Assembly: GCF_024734895.1 (NCBI RefSeq)
Contig: NZ_CP091430.1
Span: 7,503,501-7,567,500, forward strand
DNA length: 64,000 nt
Direction: 5' to 3'
Origin: Paenibacillus spongiae
GTDB lineage: Bacteria; Bacillota; Bacilli; Paenibacillales; Paenibacillaceae
The number at the start of each line of letters is the position of its first letter. Within the stretch, counting starts at the first letter, position 1. Shown here piece by piece: positions 26,120 through 34,449 of the stretch. Made by a program: the position numbers and the translations under genes. Under the pieces are notes generated by a model. The model did not search any database. It worked only from the letters and a program-made list of their open reading frames with translations, and was not told the origin of the DNA.

Positions 26120-26150
26120 TTGACCTTAGGTCTGACCCAAGGTTTATAGT
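26120..26150 (+). promoter_or_regulatory. MerR-type promoter with 19-bp spacer
   Basis: TTGACC (26120-26125), a 19-base spacer, then TATAGT (26145-26150). An almost perfect palindrome ACCTTAGGTC-T-GACCCAAGGT (26123-26143) fills the spacer. This is the classic arrangement that a MerR activator twists into an active promoter, so autoregulation of the next gene is likely. Confidence 0.85.
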
Positions 26151-26186
26151 GGTGTTATACCGACAACAGCCTAAGGAGTAACGCCT

Positions 26187-26978
26187 ATGAAGAGCGAAAT
26201 CACGATTAGCGAATTAGCCAAGCTAATGAACGTGTCCGTACACCAAATTCGTTATTTTGAAGAGAAGGGAATTCTTCAACCGGCTTACGTGGATCGCAAC
26301 CAGTATCGAATGTACGGTATGGATCAAGTTTACCGTTTAGCGCATATTCTGCTGCTTCGCAAGCTGGGGGTGCCCGTCCAGTCCATCAAGGAGTGCATCA
26401 CCTCCTATTCAGCGGATCAATTGGGACAGCTTCTTCATCGTTCGTTGTTAGAGATCGATACGGAGCTGCTTCGCCTTCAAGAGCTGAGGCAGTTCATGAA
26501 CAAAATTTTACAAAAACAACCGAACGTTAGCCCGCAGTCCGAGCACTACCGGGTGAAGCGGCGGGACACCGCTTATTTGACGCGTTGGATGGAAATGGAG
26601 TCCGGTTCGAAGCTTAATGCCAGGGGGCTGGTTGAACGGGCGGGACTCGTCCCGGACTTGTTCGAATCCGATATTCACTGCATAGAGGATGGTTCGGGTA
26701 CACTTACTTTATACTTGGAAACGCAAGCGCCAGGCGACTATTCTCTGCCTGAAGGTGAATATCTAGCTGTCCTAAGACTGATTCATGAAGAAGATGAGCT
26801 TGAACAAGCGATCGAACAGTTCTACGACTATGCTGCTGCGCAATCGTTTGCCCTAATCGGCCCCCTCATTCTCATTGAAAGATCTTATCTATCCTTATTT
26901 ACCCCAGACAAGCTGCATTACGAGCTGCAAGCCTTGATCGAACCGGACGAACATTCCGGAAAGGGGGCTCGACCATGA
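26187..26978 (+). CDS. MerR family transcriptional regulator
   Basis: 263 residues. The N-terminal winged helix (ITISELAKLMNVSVHQIRYF then EEKGILQPAYVDRNQYRMYG) is followed by the dimer coil (LLEIDTELLRLQELRQFMNK). A C-terminal effector domain of about 140 residues, with YLTRWMEMESGSKLN and EGEYLAVLRLIHE, is probably a small-molecule-binding region of the GyrI type. It overlaps the following acetyltransferase gene by ATGA and is preceded by a MerR-type promoter. Confidence 0.92.
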   Translation: MKSEITISELAKLMNVSVHQIRYFEEKGILQPAYVDRNQYRMYGMDQVYRLAHILLLRKLGVPVQSIKECITSYSADQLGQLLHRSLLEIDTELLRLQELRQFMNKILQKQPNVSPQSEHYRVKRRDTAYLTRWMEMESGSKLNARGLVERAGLVPDLFESDIHCIEDGSGTLTLYLETQAPGDYSLPEGEYLAVLRLIHEEDELEQAIEQFYDYAAAQSFALIGPLILIERSYLSLFTPDKLHYELQALIEPDEHSGKGARP

Positions 26979-27601
26979 GCGCGGCGCCCTTAACGATCGA
27001 GCAGATGCAGATGAAATATAATGCGCAGGTCAGCCGGCTGCTTGTCCAAGGGTTTCGCGGGAAATTTCAATCGCTGACGAATATGAAGGATGACGATCTC
27101 GCTCTTTTTTTCGAAAAACTGTTGGATCACTATCCCCACGAACCCTTTGGCCGCAGGATGGTCGTCTTACTGGAGGGAATTGTTGTAGGAACGATGTCCA
27201 TTCAATGGAAAGGCGATTCCGATCCCGAGCTAAAGCGGAAACCTCTTTCATGGAAGAGCTTCAACAGGTTCGGTAAGTGGAACCTTATGAAAATGATGCT
27301 CGGTTTGCATTTCTTAGAGCACAAGCCTCAGGCAGGAGAATGCTATATTGCGGACCTTGTCGTCCATTCGGACCATCGAGGTATCGGAGTTGGAACGAAT
27401 CTGCTCCAATGGGCGAAGCAATACGTGCAAGCCGAGCCTCACCTGGATGTACTAAGCTTGTTCGTCTCAGGCCATAACGAACGTGCTCGGCATCTCTATG
27501 AGCAGTTATCGTTTCATACTAAGTTCCAAAGAAGCAGTTTAGCGCGGCATATCTTTTTCAGAGAACGGAAGTGGAATTATATGGTCCTGAGATTGAAATA
27601 G
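26975..27601 (+). CDS. GNAT family N-acetyltransferase
   Basis: 208 residues. The acetyl-CoA loop is VVHSDHRGIGVGTNLLQWAK (about 130-150), followed by VLSLFVSGHNERARHLYEQL and SFHTKF, the usual motif B of the family. It is translationally coupled to the MerR gene, which suggests a drug- or metabolite-inactivating role triggered by the same ligand; this is inference. Confidence 0.87.
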   Translation: MSAAPLTIEQMQMKYNAQVSRLLVQGFRGKFQSLTNMKDDDLALFFEKLLDHYPHEPFGRRMVVLLEGIVVGTMSIQWKGDSDPELKRKPLSWKSFNRFGKWNLMKMMLGLHFLEHKPQAGECYIADLVVHSDHRGIGVGTNLLQWAKQYVQAEPHLDVLSLFVSGHNERARHLYEQLSFHTKFQRSSLARHIFFRERKWNYMVLRLK

Positions 27602-28018
27602 CAGCTTAGCGGGTCTCTCTGCGAAAAAGACAACGATTCATTAACTCATTGACACGTACGATTAATTTAATGCTAACGGGACACTTATAGCTTTATACAG
27701 ACCACATAGAGGCAGCCGGCATTAACCGGCTGCCTCTTCCCCGATAACAGTCCATGACAAGAACCCACGTTCTTTATCCGACATGAGACAAAAACATACC
27801 TCCTTAACCGAGGAAGCTTATTCTCAGTTAAATAGCAGGATACTTCAATGGATTTAGCGAATACACAAAGATACAGATCATGGAAAAATTGTGGAATTAT
27901 CTTTTCGCAGAAACAAATTAGGAAGCAACGATCCTTAATAGTTCGAAGAAGATAACAAACGGAACAGAAATTAGGTATTGGCGGAAACCAACTACATTAT
28001 GGATAGGAGTGATTTTTA
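27602..28018. other. intergenic region with one hairpin
   Basis: No gene is seen. A perfect 11-bp stem, GAGGCAGCCGG / CCGGCTGCCTC (27709-27719, 27726-27736), could end the MerR/GNAT transcript, but its T-run is poor (TTCCCC). A TTGACA at 27651 has no good -10. The ribosome site of the next gene, TAGGAG, is near 28002. Confidence 0.5.
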
Positions 28019-28960
28019 ATGAGAATGGATAACTCCACAATCAATGCCATGTACACAGAGGCTTTGCAGTCATTTGTGGAGAAGACTCGGAACGATGATC
28101 AGATCATTGCAGCCATATTGCTTGGCAGTCTATCTTACGACCAGGTGTGGGAGAAATCCGATATCGATATGAAGCTGATCGTGCACGATCAGAAGCTGAT
28201 CAAGCACTTTATGTGCTTTGTTGAAAACGGTATCACGATTAATGCAAGCATCCAGACACGCGATGAATTCAAACGGTGGGTGGAGAAATCGGTGTCCACC
28301 TCTTTCGATCATTCCTATCTGCTGCGGGGAACGCTGCTGTTCACGAAGGATAAGTCGCTGGAACAATACTTTGCGAATATCCGCTATATCGGCGAGCGCG
28401 ACCGGCAGCTCCAGCTTTTGCAGCTTGGCTGTTTTGCGCTCGGCGGACTCGCCAAAGCGGAGAAATGGCTGTACATCAAGGAAGACGAGCTGTACAGCGC
28501 ATTTTGGATGATCAAAATGATCGATACGCTGGCGCAAATCGAAGTGATTCGCAACGGCGAGGTTCCAATGCGCGAATCCGTGCAGCAGGCGATGACGTTC
28601 AATCCGGATTTCTTTCGGGACGTCTACGTCGGGCTGGTTGGCGGTTCTCTGGATAAGGCGAAGGTCCAATCGGCACTCGACCGAATCGTTCGGTTTATGC
28701 AAGAACGGGAGCTGGACCTGTTCCGTCCGATCCTCGATTACCTGAAGCAGGAGAAGGATGTCCGCTCGATCTCCGAAATGGCCGATAAGCTGGGGTCGGT
28801 CGTCCGGCTTGATACGGGCACTCTGGAGATGGCCTGCAGTTGGCTCGTTAACCGCGGTCATATGGCGCTGCTTCCAACCGATGCGAAGGCTACGCCGAAA
28901 AGCAGAGTTTATTTGGAAGAACCGGCTTATTTGCTCGAGGAAGAAGACGATTTTACATAA
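28019..28960 (+). CDS. nucleotidyltransferase-like protein
   Basis: 313 residues. Near residues 34-52 AAILLGSLSYDQVWEKSDID matches the GS-x(n)-D-x-D core of minimal nucleotidyltransferases. The middle is helical (LQLGCFALGGLAKAEKWLYI), as in DUF4037-like or kanamycin-type nucleotidyltransferases. The C-terminal about 90 residues (IRPILDY... SISEMADKLGSVVRLDTGTL) look like a winged helix. The UvrA paralogue follows 18 bases later with its own site, so they form an operon. Substrate (nucleic acid, antibiotic or protein) unknown. Confidence 0.75.
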   Translation: MRMDNSTINAMYTEALQSFVEKTRNDDQIIAAILLGSLSYDQVWEKSDIDMKLIVHDQKLIKHFMCFVENGITINASIQTRDEFKRWVEKSVSTSFDHSYLLRGTLLFTKDKSLEQYFANIRYIGERDRQLQLLQLGCFALGGLAKAEKWLYIKEDELYSAFWMIKMIDTLAQIEVIRNGEVPMRESVQQAMTFNPDFFRDVYVGLVGGSLDKAKVQSALDRIVRFMQERELDLFRPILDYLKQEKDVRSISEMADKLGSVVRLDTGTLEMACSWLVNRGHMALLPTDAKATPKSRVYLEEPAYLLEEEDDFT

Positions 28961-28978
28961 AAGGAGTGTCGTCAACCC

Positions 28979-31900
28979 ATGAAAACGAGGATCGAGGTAA
29001 GAGGCGCCAGGCAGAACAATCTGAAGAATATCGACGTCAACATCCCCCGGGACAAATTGACGGTCATCACGGGCGTGAGCGGCTCCGGCAAATCCTCCCT
29101 TGCGTTTGAGGTGATTTACGGCGAAGGGCAGCGCCGCTTTCTCGAATCGCTGTCGACCTTCGCCAAAAGCCGGATGAACCAGCTGAAGAAACCGGACGTC
29201 GATTTCGTCTTCGGCCTGTCCCCGGTCATTGCGATCGAGCAGAAGAAGGGCAGCTCGAACCCGCGCTCCACGGTCGGAACGATGACGGACATGTATGACT
29301 TTCTCCGCCTGTTGTTTGCCTCTTCCGGTGAAGCGTGCTGTCCGTTTTGCCAGCATCCAATCGCGGCGAAATCGGTCAATCAAATGATCGACCATGTGCA
29401 GACGCTGCCTGCGGGAACCGAGCTCGAGGTGCTCGCTCCCATTTTCAAGCTGTACGACGAAGATTACCAGACGCTGTTCGACGAGATCCGGAGCAAGGGC
29501 TTCCGCTCCGTTAAGATCGACGGGGCGATCCATAACCTGAGCGATCCGCTGGAGCTGGACGATGAAACGGACTATCAGATGGAGGTCATCGTTGATAAGG
29601 TGGTCGTTGCGCCGTCACTTTTCAAAGCGCTGGCCAAAACGATCGAGAACAGCCTTGAGCTGGTCGGAGAAGGCTTTATCCGATTTGAAGTTACGCAGTC
29701 CGGCGGCAAACCGGTCGATATGGACGCCTTCTATCGAAATTTCGGCTGTCCGGTGCATCATCTCGTTATCGGGGAGCTGCATCCGTCCTATTTCTCCTTC
29801 AACGATCCGGGCAGTGCGTGCCGGACATGCGGCGGAATCGGGACCTACATGCGGACGGAGAAGCGGTTCTTGATCAAGAGCCCGGAGAAAAGCGTCAGCA
29901 AAGGCGCGCTCGACCATAATATATACGGCCCCAGCACGAAGAAATCGTATCGGGGAATGCTCTTTCACAGCATGTTCACGCATTACGGGTACAGTTTGGA
30001 CACGCCGTTCAACGAATTGCCGGATGACTTTGTCGACCGGTTATTTCATGGCACCCGGGGTGAGCAGTTTCCGAACGTCGTTACGGACGATCATCCCCGC
30101 CATGCCAAGAGCCAGGAAGGCAAGCTGAGGAAATACGGCGGACTCGTGAACGAGGTGAACCGGTGGTACAAGTGGCATGTGAAAAGGAGCGGCGGAAACG
30201 GCGGCGGGGACAACGATTTCTTCAAAAGGGTGATGGTGGAGCACACGTGCCCGGACTGCGACGGCAAGAAGCTCAAGCCCCAACGGTTTTGCGTGCGCAT
30301 CGGCGGCAGGGACATTCACGATCTTTGCAGCGTGCCGCTGAAAGAATTGAAAGCGTTCTTGGATGGCGTTACGTTCCCGGAAGAGAAGATGAAGGTGGCC
30401 GGGCAGATCGCGGGCGAAATTCAATCGAGGCTTACCCTGCTCCTCGATATCGGGCTCGAGTATTTGAATCTGGGCCGAAGATCGGACACCATATCGGGCG
30501 GAGAGGCGCAGCGCATCCGTTTGTCCACGCAGATCAGCTCTGGACTGATGGGCATGCTGTATGTGCTGGACGAGCCGAGCATCGGGCTGCATGCCAGGGA
30601 CAGCATGCGAATCGTGCAGACATTGAAGAAGCTGCGCGATATCGGCAACACGATTATCGTCGTCGAGCATGATATCGATACGATCCGCAGCGCGGATTAT
30701 ATCATCGAAATCGGACCGGGGCCCGGAGAGCGGGGAGGCCAAGTCATCGCGCAGGGCTCGGCCGCGCAGCTGCGGAAAGCGAAGGACTCGCTGACCGGCG
30801 CCTTCCTGTCTGGCGCAAGAAGGATCGACGTTCCTTCCAAGCGGCGGGCCCTCTCCGGCTTATGTCTGCGCATCAAGGGTGCGCGAGCGAACAATCTGCG
30901 CAACGTAAACGTCGACATTCCCCTTGGCGTCATGACCTGCGTCACCGGCGTCTCCGGCTCCGGCAAGAGTACGCTAATTAATGAAGTAATGTTTAAACAG
31001 CTGTACGCCCACTTTCATGACCAGCGGATTATGCCGGGCGAGCATGATTCGATCGAAGGCATCGAACACTTGTCGGGCATCATCAATATCGACCAATCGC
31101 CGATCGGCCGAAGCACCCGCTCCAATCCGGCTACGTACGTCGGATTTTTCGACCGGATCCGCGAGCTGTTCGCGGAAACGGAGGAGGCCCGCTTACGCGG
31201 ACTCGGCAAGAACGAATTCAGCTTCAATCAGAAAAACGGCCGCTGCGAGCATTGCCAAGGCGAAGGCATCGTCACGACGACGCTTCAGTTTATGCCAGAC
31301 GTCGAATCGGTATGTCCGTCCTGTAAAGGAGCCCGGTTCAACAACGATGTGCTTGAAGTGCTGCTGAATGGGAAGAACATCGCACAGGTGCTCGATATGA
31401 GCATCGAGGAGGCGGTTTCGTTCTTCAGCGATCAGCCGTACGTTGTGCATAAATTGAACGTGTTGAATCAACTGGGGTTAGGGTACCTCAAGCTCGGCCA
31501 ATCCTCCACGACCCTCTCCGGAGGCGAAGCGCAGCGAATTAAACTGGCGACCGAGATCAGTAAGCTGAAGCGCGGCTCGCATAATCTTTATATTCTCGAT
31601 GAACCCACGACCGGACTGCATCTTCACGATATTCAGAAGCTGATCGACTGTATGAATCAACTGGTTGACAACGGTCACTCCGTGCTTGTCATCGAGCATC
31701 ATCTGGATGTGATTAAAGTTTCCGATTATTTGATCGATATGGGACCGGACGGCGGTAAAGACGGAGGAACCGTCGTCGCACAAGGAACGCCGGAGCAGGT
31801 AGCCGTAGTAGATGCGTCGCATACCGGGAGGTTTTTGAAATCCGTTTTAGCTACGGATAATCGGTATTGGCATGAACCGGTAATGCAAACGAACGCTTAA
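28979..31900 (+). CDS. UvrA paralogue (excinuclease ABC subunit A-like ATPase)
   Basis: 973 residues, about the length of UvrA. Two ABC modules are complete: Walker A GVSGSGKSSLA (about 33) and GVSGSGKSTLI (about 657), signatures ISGGEAQRIRLS (about 505) and LSGGEAQRIKLA (about 847), and Walker B YVLDEPSIGLH and YILDEPTTGLHLHD. Zinc cysteine pairs are CPFCQHP, CRTCGG, CPDCDGKK and CEHCQGEGI with CPSCKGARF. The gene is not near uvrB or uvrC, and the spacing of the second domain differs from housekeeping UvrA, so it is more like UvrA2/drug-resistance paralogues that sense or remove DNA-bound compounds. Operon with the upstream nucleotidyltransferase-like gene. Confidence 0.88.
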   Translation: MKTRIEVRGARQNNLKNIDVNIPRDKLTVITGVSGSGKSSLAFEVIYGEGQRRFLESLSTFAKSRMNQLKKPDVDFVFGLSPVIAIEQKKGSSNPRSTVGTMTDMYDFLRLLFASSGEACCPFCQHPIAAKSVNQMIDHVQTLPAGTELEVLAPIFKLYDEDYQTLFDEIRSKGFRSVKIDGAIHNLSDPLELDDETDYQMEVIVDKVVVAPSLFKALAKTIENSLELVGEGFIRFEVTQSGGKPVDMDAFYRNFGCPVHHLVIGELHPSYFSFNDPGSACRTCGGIGTYMRTEKRFLIKSPEKSVSKGALDHNIYGPSTKKSYRGMLFHSMFTHYGYSLDTPFNELPDDFVDRLFHGTRGEQFPNVVTDDHPRHAKSQEGKLRKYGGLVNEVNRWYKWHVKRSGGNGGGDNDFFKRVMVEHTCPDCDGKKLKPQRFCVRIGGRDIHDLCSVPLKELKAFLDGVTFPEEKMKVAGQIAGEIQSRLTLLLDIGLEYLNLGRRSDTISGGEAQRIRLSTQISSGLMGMLYVLDEPSIGLHARDSMRIVQTLKKLRDIGNTIIVVEHDIDTIRSADYIIEIGPGPGERGGQVIAQGSAAQLRKAKDSLTGAFLSGARRIDVPSKRRALSGLCLRIKGARANNLRNVNVDIPLGVMTCVTGVSGSGKSTLINEVMFKQLYAHFHDQRIMPGEHDSIEGIEHLSGIINIDQSPIGRSTRSNPATYVGFFDRIRELFAETEEARLRGLGKNEFSFNQKNGRCEHCQGEGIVTTTLQFMPDVESVCPSCKGARFNNDVLEVLLNGKNIAQVLDMSIEEAVSFFSDQPYVVHKLNVLNQLGLGYLKLGQSSTTLSGGEAQRIKLATEISKLKRGSHNLYILDEPTTGLHLHDIQKLIDCMNQLVDNGHSVLVIEHHLDVIKVSDYLIDMGPDGGKDGGTVVAQGTPEQVAVVDASHTGRFLKSVLATDNRYWHEPVMQTNA

Positions 31901-31924
31901 GCTTTGGCAAGCCCTATATTTAAA

Positions 31925-31972
31925 CAAACAACCATTGACGACATGAATAGTCGCCAATGGTTGTTTGGGTTT
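31925..31972. terminator. long bidirectional terminator
   Basis: CAAACAACCATTG-A-CGAC (31925-31942) pairs with GTCG-C-CAATGGTTGTTTG (31950-31967) around a 7-base loop, 17 pairs with one mismatch. It serves the UvrA paralogue on the plus strand; the minus-strand side faces a remnant of an S-layer protein gene that ends at 31971. Confidence 0.8.
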
Positions 31973-32257
31973 ACTTGTCGATTAGATTAGTTGTCTTAAG
32001 CAATCTTGCCGTCCATGCCGTCGCTTCGGCGCGTGACATAACCGCTTTACAAAGATAACTCCAACGATTTCTTAATGAGACACTAATATCTCGTTGGCGT
32101 CAACTACCGTACTACCGTCCAAGTCTTGAACATTGTCGACGGTCACATAAATATCGGAATCCTCATTCATGCTGTCATTGAAGCTAAGGCAAAGTTCAAC
32201 TTCCTGGTTAGAATCTTGGAGTCTGTTTCCCTCTATCCCTGCTTGCCAAAACTCCAT
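31971..32257 (-). pseudogene. remnant of an S-layer-homology (SLH) surface protein gene
   Basis: Two pieces in different frames lie next to each other on the minus strand. The end (32044-31971) reads AVMSRAEATAWTARLLKTT then NLIDK and a stop, which is the C-terminus of an SLH domain (compare the usual TRAEAAVMLxRLL). Before it, frame 32257-32072 gives EVELCLSFNDSMNEDSDIYV and TVDNVQDLDGSTVV, like an Ig-like/big-domain tail of cell-wall proteins. No start, and the pieces are interrupted by stops. The original protein was a large surface protein that is now mostly deleted. Confidence 0.5.
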
Positions 32258-32352
32258 TTTGTCACATGACAGAATGGAGGACTATCGTCTCTTTGATGTC
32301 ACTTGGCCTTCAATTATCATGGGGTTATTATCCAAACCCGCTGATGCTTTTT

Positions 32353-33453
32353 TTATGACCACTTAAATTGAAGCAACGTTTTTTGCCAGCCCTTATGCTG
32401 CAAGGTTTCCTGCATTGCCGCGGTGAAGTCCGCGGCATTCGATATTTCAGTATAATGTTCTGGTAATAGCTTAGATAATGTCGATATCGCTTCCGAAGAC
32501 TTCATCATTTGCAGGATATCTTCAAAATCGATACGTGAGCTTCTGCTGCTGCCATGCAGTGTAATGCCTTTCTCAAGTACATCTCTCGTATTGATCGGTA
32601 CCCTCTCCTCGCTTACACCCATCAGCACCAGATGTCCGCCGCGAGCCATCAAATCAATACCTTGGTTAATCGCGCTTTCACTGAAATTGCCGCCCGTGCA
32701 TTCAAATACAACATGAGCGGATGCAGCTAGAAAATCATAGTCCCGTACCAATTCAGTTTGTGCAAAGGTAAAGGCGCTCAGCTTTTCAGGGATTGCCCCG
32801 AAAACAACCAGTCTTTCCTTTGGAATTTGAAAAGCGTGATGAAGGACAGCTGCTGTAATGTAACCAACCGGTCCGTCACCGAATACGGCCACAACATGGT
32901 TAGACAAGAATTGGGATACACAGCGTGCTGCCCGAATAGATACACTGCAGAGCTCAGACAATACGGCAATCTCATCTGGTACATCAGCTGGAATCGGGAC
33001 GATACATTCCTCTGGAATCATAAGCCTGTTTTGGGCGATCCCGTCTTTCCCACTGCCAAGAAAATAACCGCGATCGCAATAGTTATCCTGTATTTCTCCG
33101 CGACAAGCAGGACAGCATTGTTCAGCCGAAGTACGTCTCAGCACATAGCCCGGTACATTTGGCACAATCACCACTCTAGTGCCCACTGGCAGTGTAGGAC
33201 TCTTGCTGATTATGACTTTACCGATTCCCTCATGAATCAGTGCCATCGGTAGTTTTTTAGCCAATATCTCCTGGTTGCGCAGTCCTCCAAAATACCGCAA
33301 ATCTGCATGACATATACTAGCTAATGTTGGTTCTATTACTACAAAACCTTCTTCCAGATTAATTACAGACTCGCTTTCCTCCACTTGAAATGGCGAAATG
33401 AGCCGTAATTGACGAGAACGAAAGCTCTCCGGTTCCCTATCTTCAGTTATCAT
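32353..33453 (-). CDS. zinc-type medium-chain dehydrogenase, TarJ-like
   Basis: 366 residues from ATG 33453 (AGGGGGA 7 bases upstream). The N-terminal catalytic domain has VVIEPTLASICHADLRYFGG and LPMALIHEGIGKVI, and the Rossmann motif is VVAVFGDGPVGYITAAVL. The end ITLHGSSRSSRIDFEDIL is also close to TarJ, the ribulose-5-phosphate reductase that makes ribitol-5-phosphate for teichoic acid. The zinc-binding cysteine loop CCPACRGE is an addition that TarJ does not show. No TarI or TarK genes are next to it, so its substrate is open. It follows the TIM-barrel gene by 41 bases. Confidence 0.82.
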   Translation of the reverse strand: MITEDREPESFRSRQLRLISPFQVEESESVINLEEGFVVIEPTLASICHADLRYFGGLRNQEILAKKLPMALIHEGIGKVIISKSPTLPVGTRVVIVPNVPGYVLRRTSAEQCCPACRGEIQDNYCDRGYFLGSGKDGIAQNRLMIPEECIVPIPADVPDEIAVLSELCSVSIRAARCVSQFLSNHVVAVFGDGPVGYITAAVLHHAFQIPKERLVVFGAIPEKLSAFTFAQTELVRDYDFLAASAHVVFECTGGNFSESAINQGIDLMARGGHLVLMGVSEERVPINTRDVLEKGITLHGSSRSSRIDFEDILQMMKSSEAISTLSKLLPEHYTEISNAADFTAAMQETLQHKGWQKTLLQFKWS

Positions 33454-33494
33454 TGCTAAGTCCCCCTGCAATCCATTGGATAGTTGTTCTGCGC

Positions 33495-34286
33495 TTAGAT
33501 TCGATGAAGAAACAGCTTTTCTTGAACCATTTCTGCATCACGCAGCAAAGTTTCCAAGGGCGTTTCAAACTGATATTCCAGGATCGCGCGGTAGGTATGA
33601 TTTTGTTCACGCAATGCCGACCAAATCGGTTCCCACTCAATTGTGCCGATCCCAATCGGATCGTGTAAATCATCAACGCCATCATTGTCATGCAAATGTA
33701 CAGCTGTCAGTCGGGATCCAAGTGCTCGAATCAAAGCCGGGATATCCCATTGATTGATTTGAGCATGCCCCACATCCACCAAAGCAGATATCGTAGGTAT
33801 CTCTTCAAACAACGCCACAAATTCCTCCTGATCGAACAGAGCGAATTCATGGAATCCCACGTTTTCAACCGCTAGATCCACCCCTAAACGGGCTGCGACA
33901 TCCCCTAATCGCTTCAAATTTTCTTTTGAACGTTGTTGGGTTTCTTTTCGATTAAAAATAATCGTGGAGTACAAGCTTGGATGCAGCACCATTTGTTCGG
34001 CCCCGATCTGTTTCGTCCATTCCAAGCAGCTTTTATATACTTCAAACGAATACTCCGCGATCATGGGAAAGCGAGACGAAGCGATGTTTAATTCCCAGAT
34101 CGGAGAATGAACACTTTTGGGGCCCTTGTAATGCACAAAACGTTCCAGTTCTTGAATCCAATCCACCGGAGCTGTCCAGTTTGGTCCGTCCATTGGGATT
34201 TCGATTCCACCATCCCATTTTTCAAAGAGTTCAGCCGAATCTCCAATCCTTTTCATATAGGGAAGTAAATTTATAAATACTGCCAC
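33495..34286 (-). CDS. sugar phosphate isomerase/epimerase (xylose-isomerase-like TIM barrel)
   Basis: 263 residues from GTG 34286, placed by CAGGAG six bases upstream; the longer frame from 34328 is unlikely. Typical TIM-barrel metal-site residues are seen in MVLHPSLYST, DLAVENVGFHEFALF, ALVDVGHAQINQWD and AVHLHDNDGVDDLHDPIG. GTIEWEPIWSALREQ resembles the usual family end. It forms a two-gene unit with the dehydrogenase and is divergent from the AraC-type gene, so it may take part in the use of the sugar imported by the transporter at 36740-40176. Confidence 0.85.
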   Translation of the reverse strand: MAVFINLLPYMKRIGDSAELFEKWDGGIEIPMDGPNWTAPVDWIQELERFVHYKGPKSVHSPIWELNIASSRFPMIAEYSFEVYKSCLEWTKQIGAEQMVLHPSLYSTIIFNRKETQQRSKENLKRLGDVAARLGVDLAVENVGFHEFALFDQEEFVALFEEIPTISALVDVGHAQINQWDIPALIRALGSRLTAVHLHDNDGVDDLHDPIGIGTIEWEPIWSALREQNHTYRAILEYQFETPLETLLRDAEMVQEKLFLHRI

Positions 34287-34449
34287 CGCCATCTCCTGCC
34301 TTTGCTTTAGAATGAATTCACAAGGCAAGTGTACGCTTCGATTAAAGAGTTATTCTATTTACATTTTTACAAATACTTATCTGTTGTTTATTTTCAAAAA
34401 AATTGATAATGAGCAGAGAAAGTGTAAATGAACATCAGGAGGAACGGAC

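Noticed and set aside
28130..29533. 467-codon open frame on the minus strand
   Set aside because: It is antisense to the nucleotidyltransferase-like gene and the start of the UvrA paralogue, which have clear motifs; its composition is rich in His/Arg/Leu as expected for an antisense shadow.
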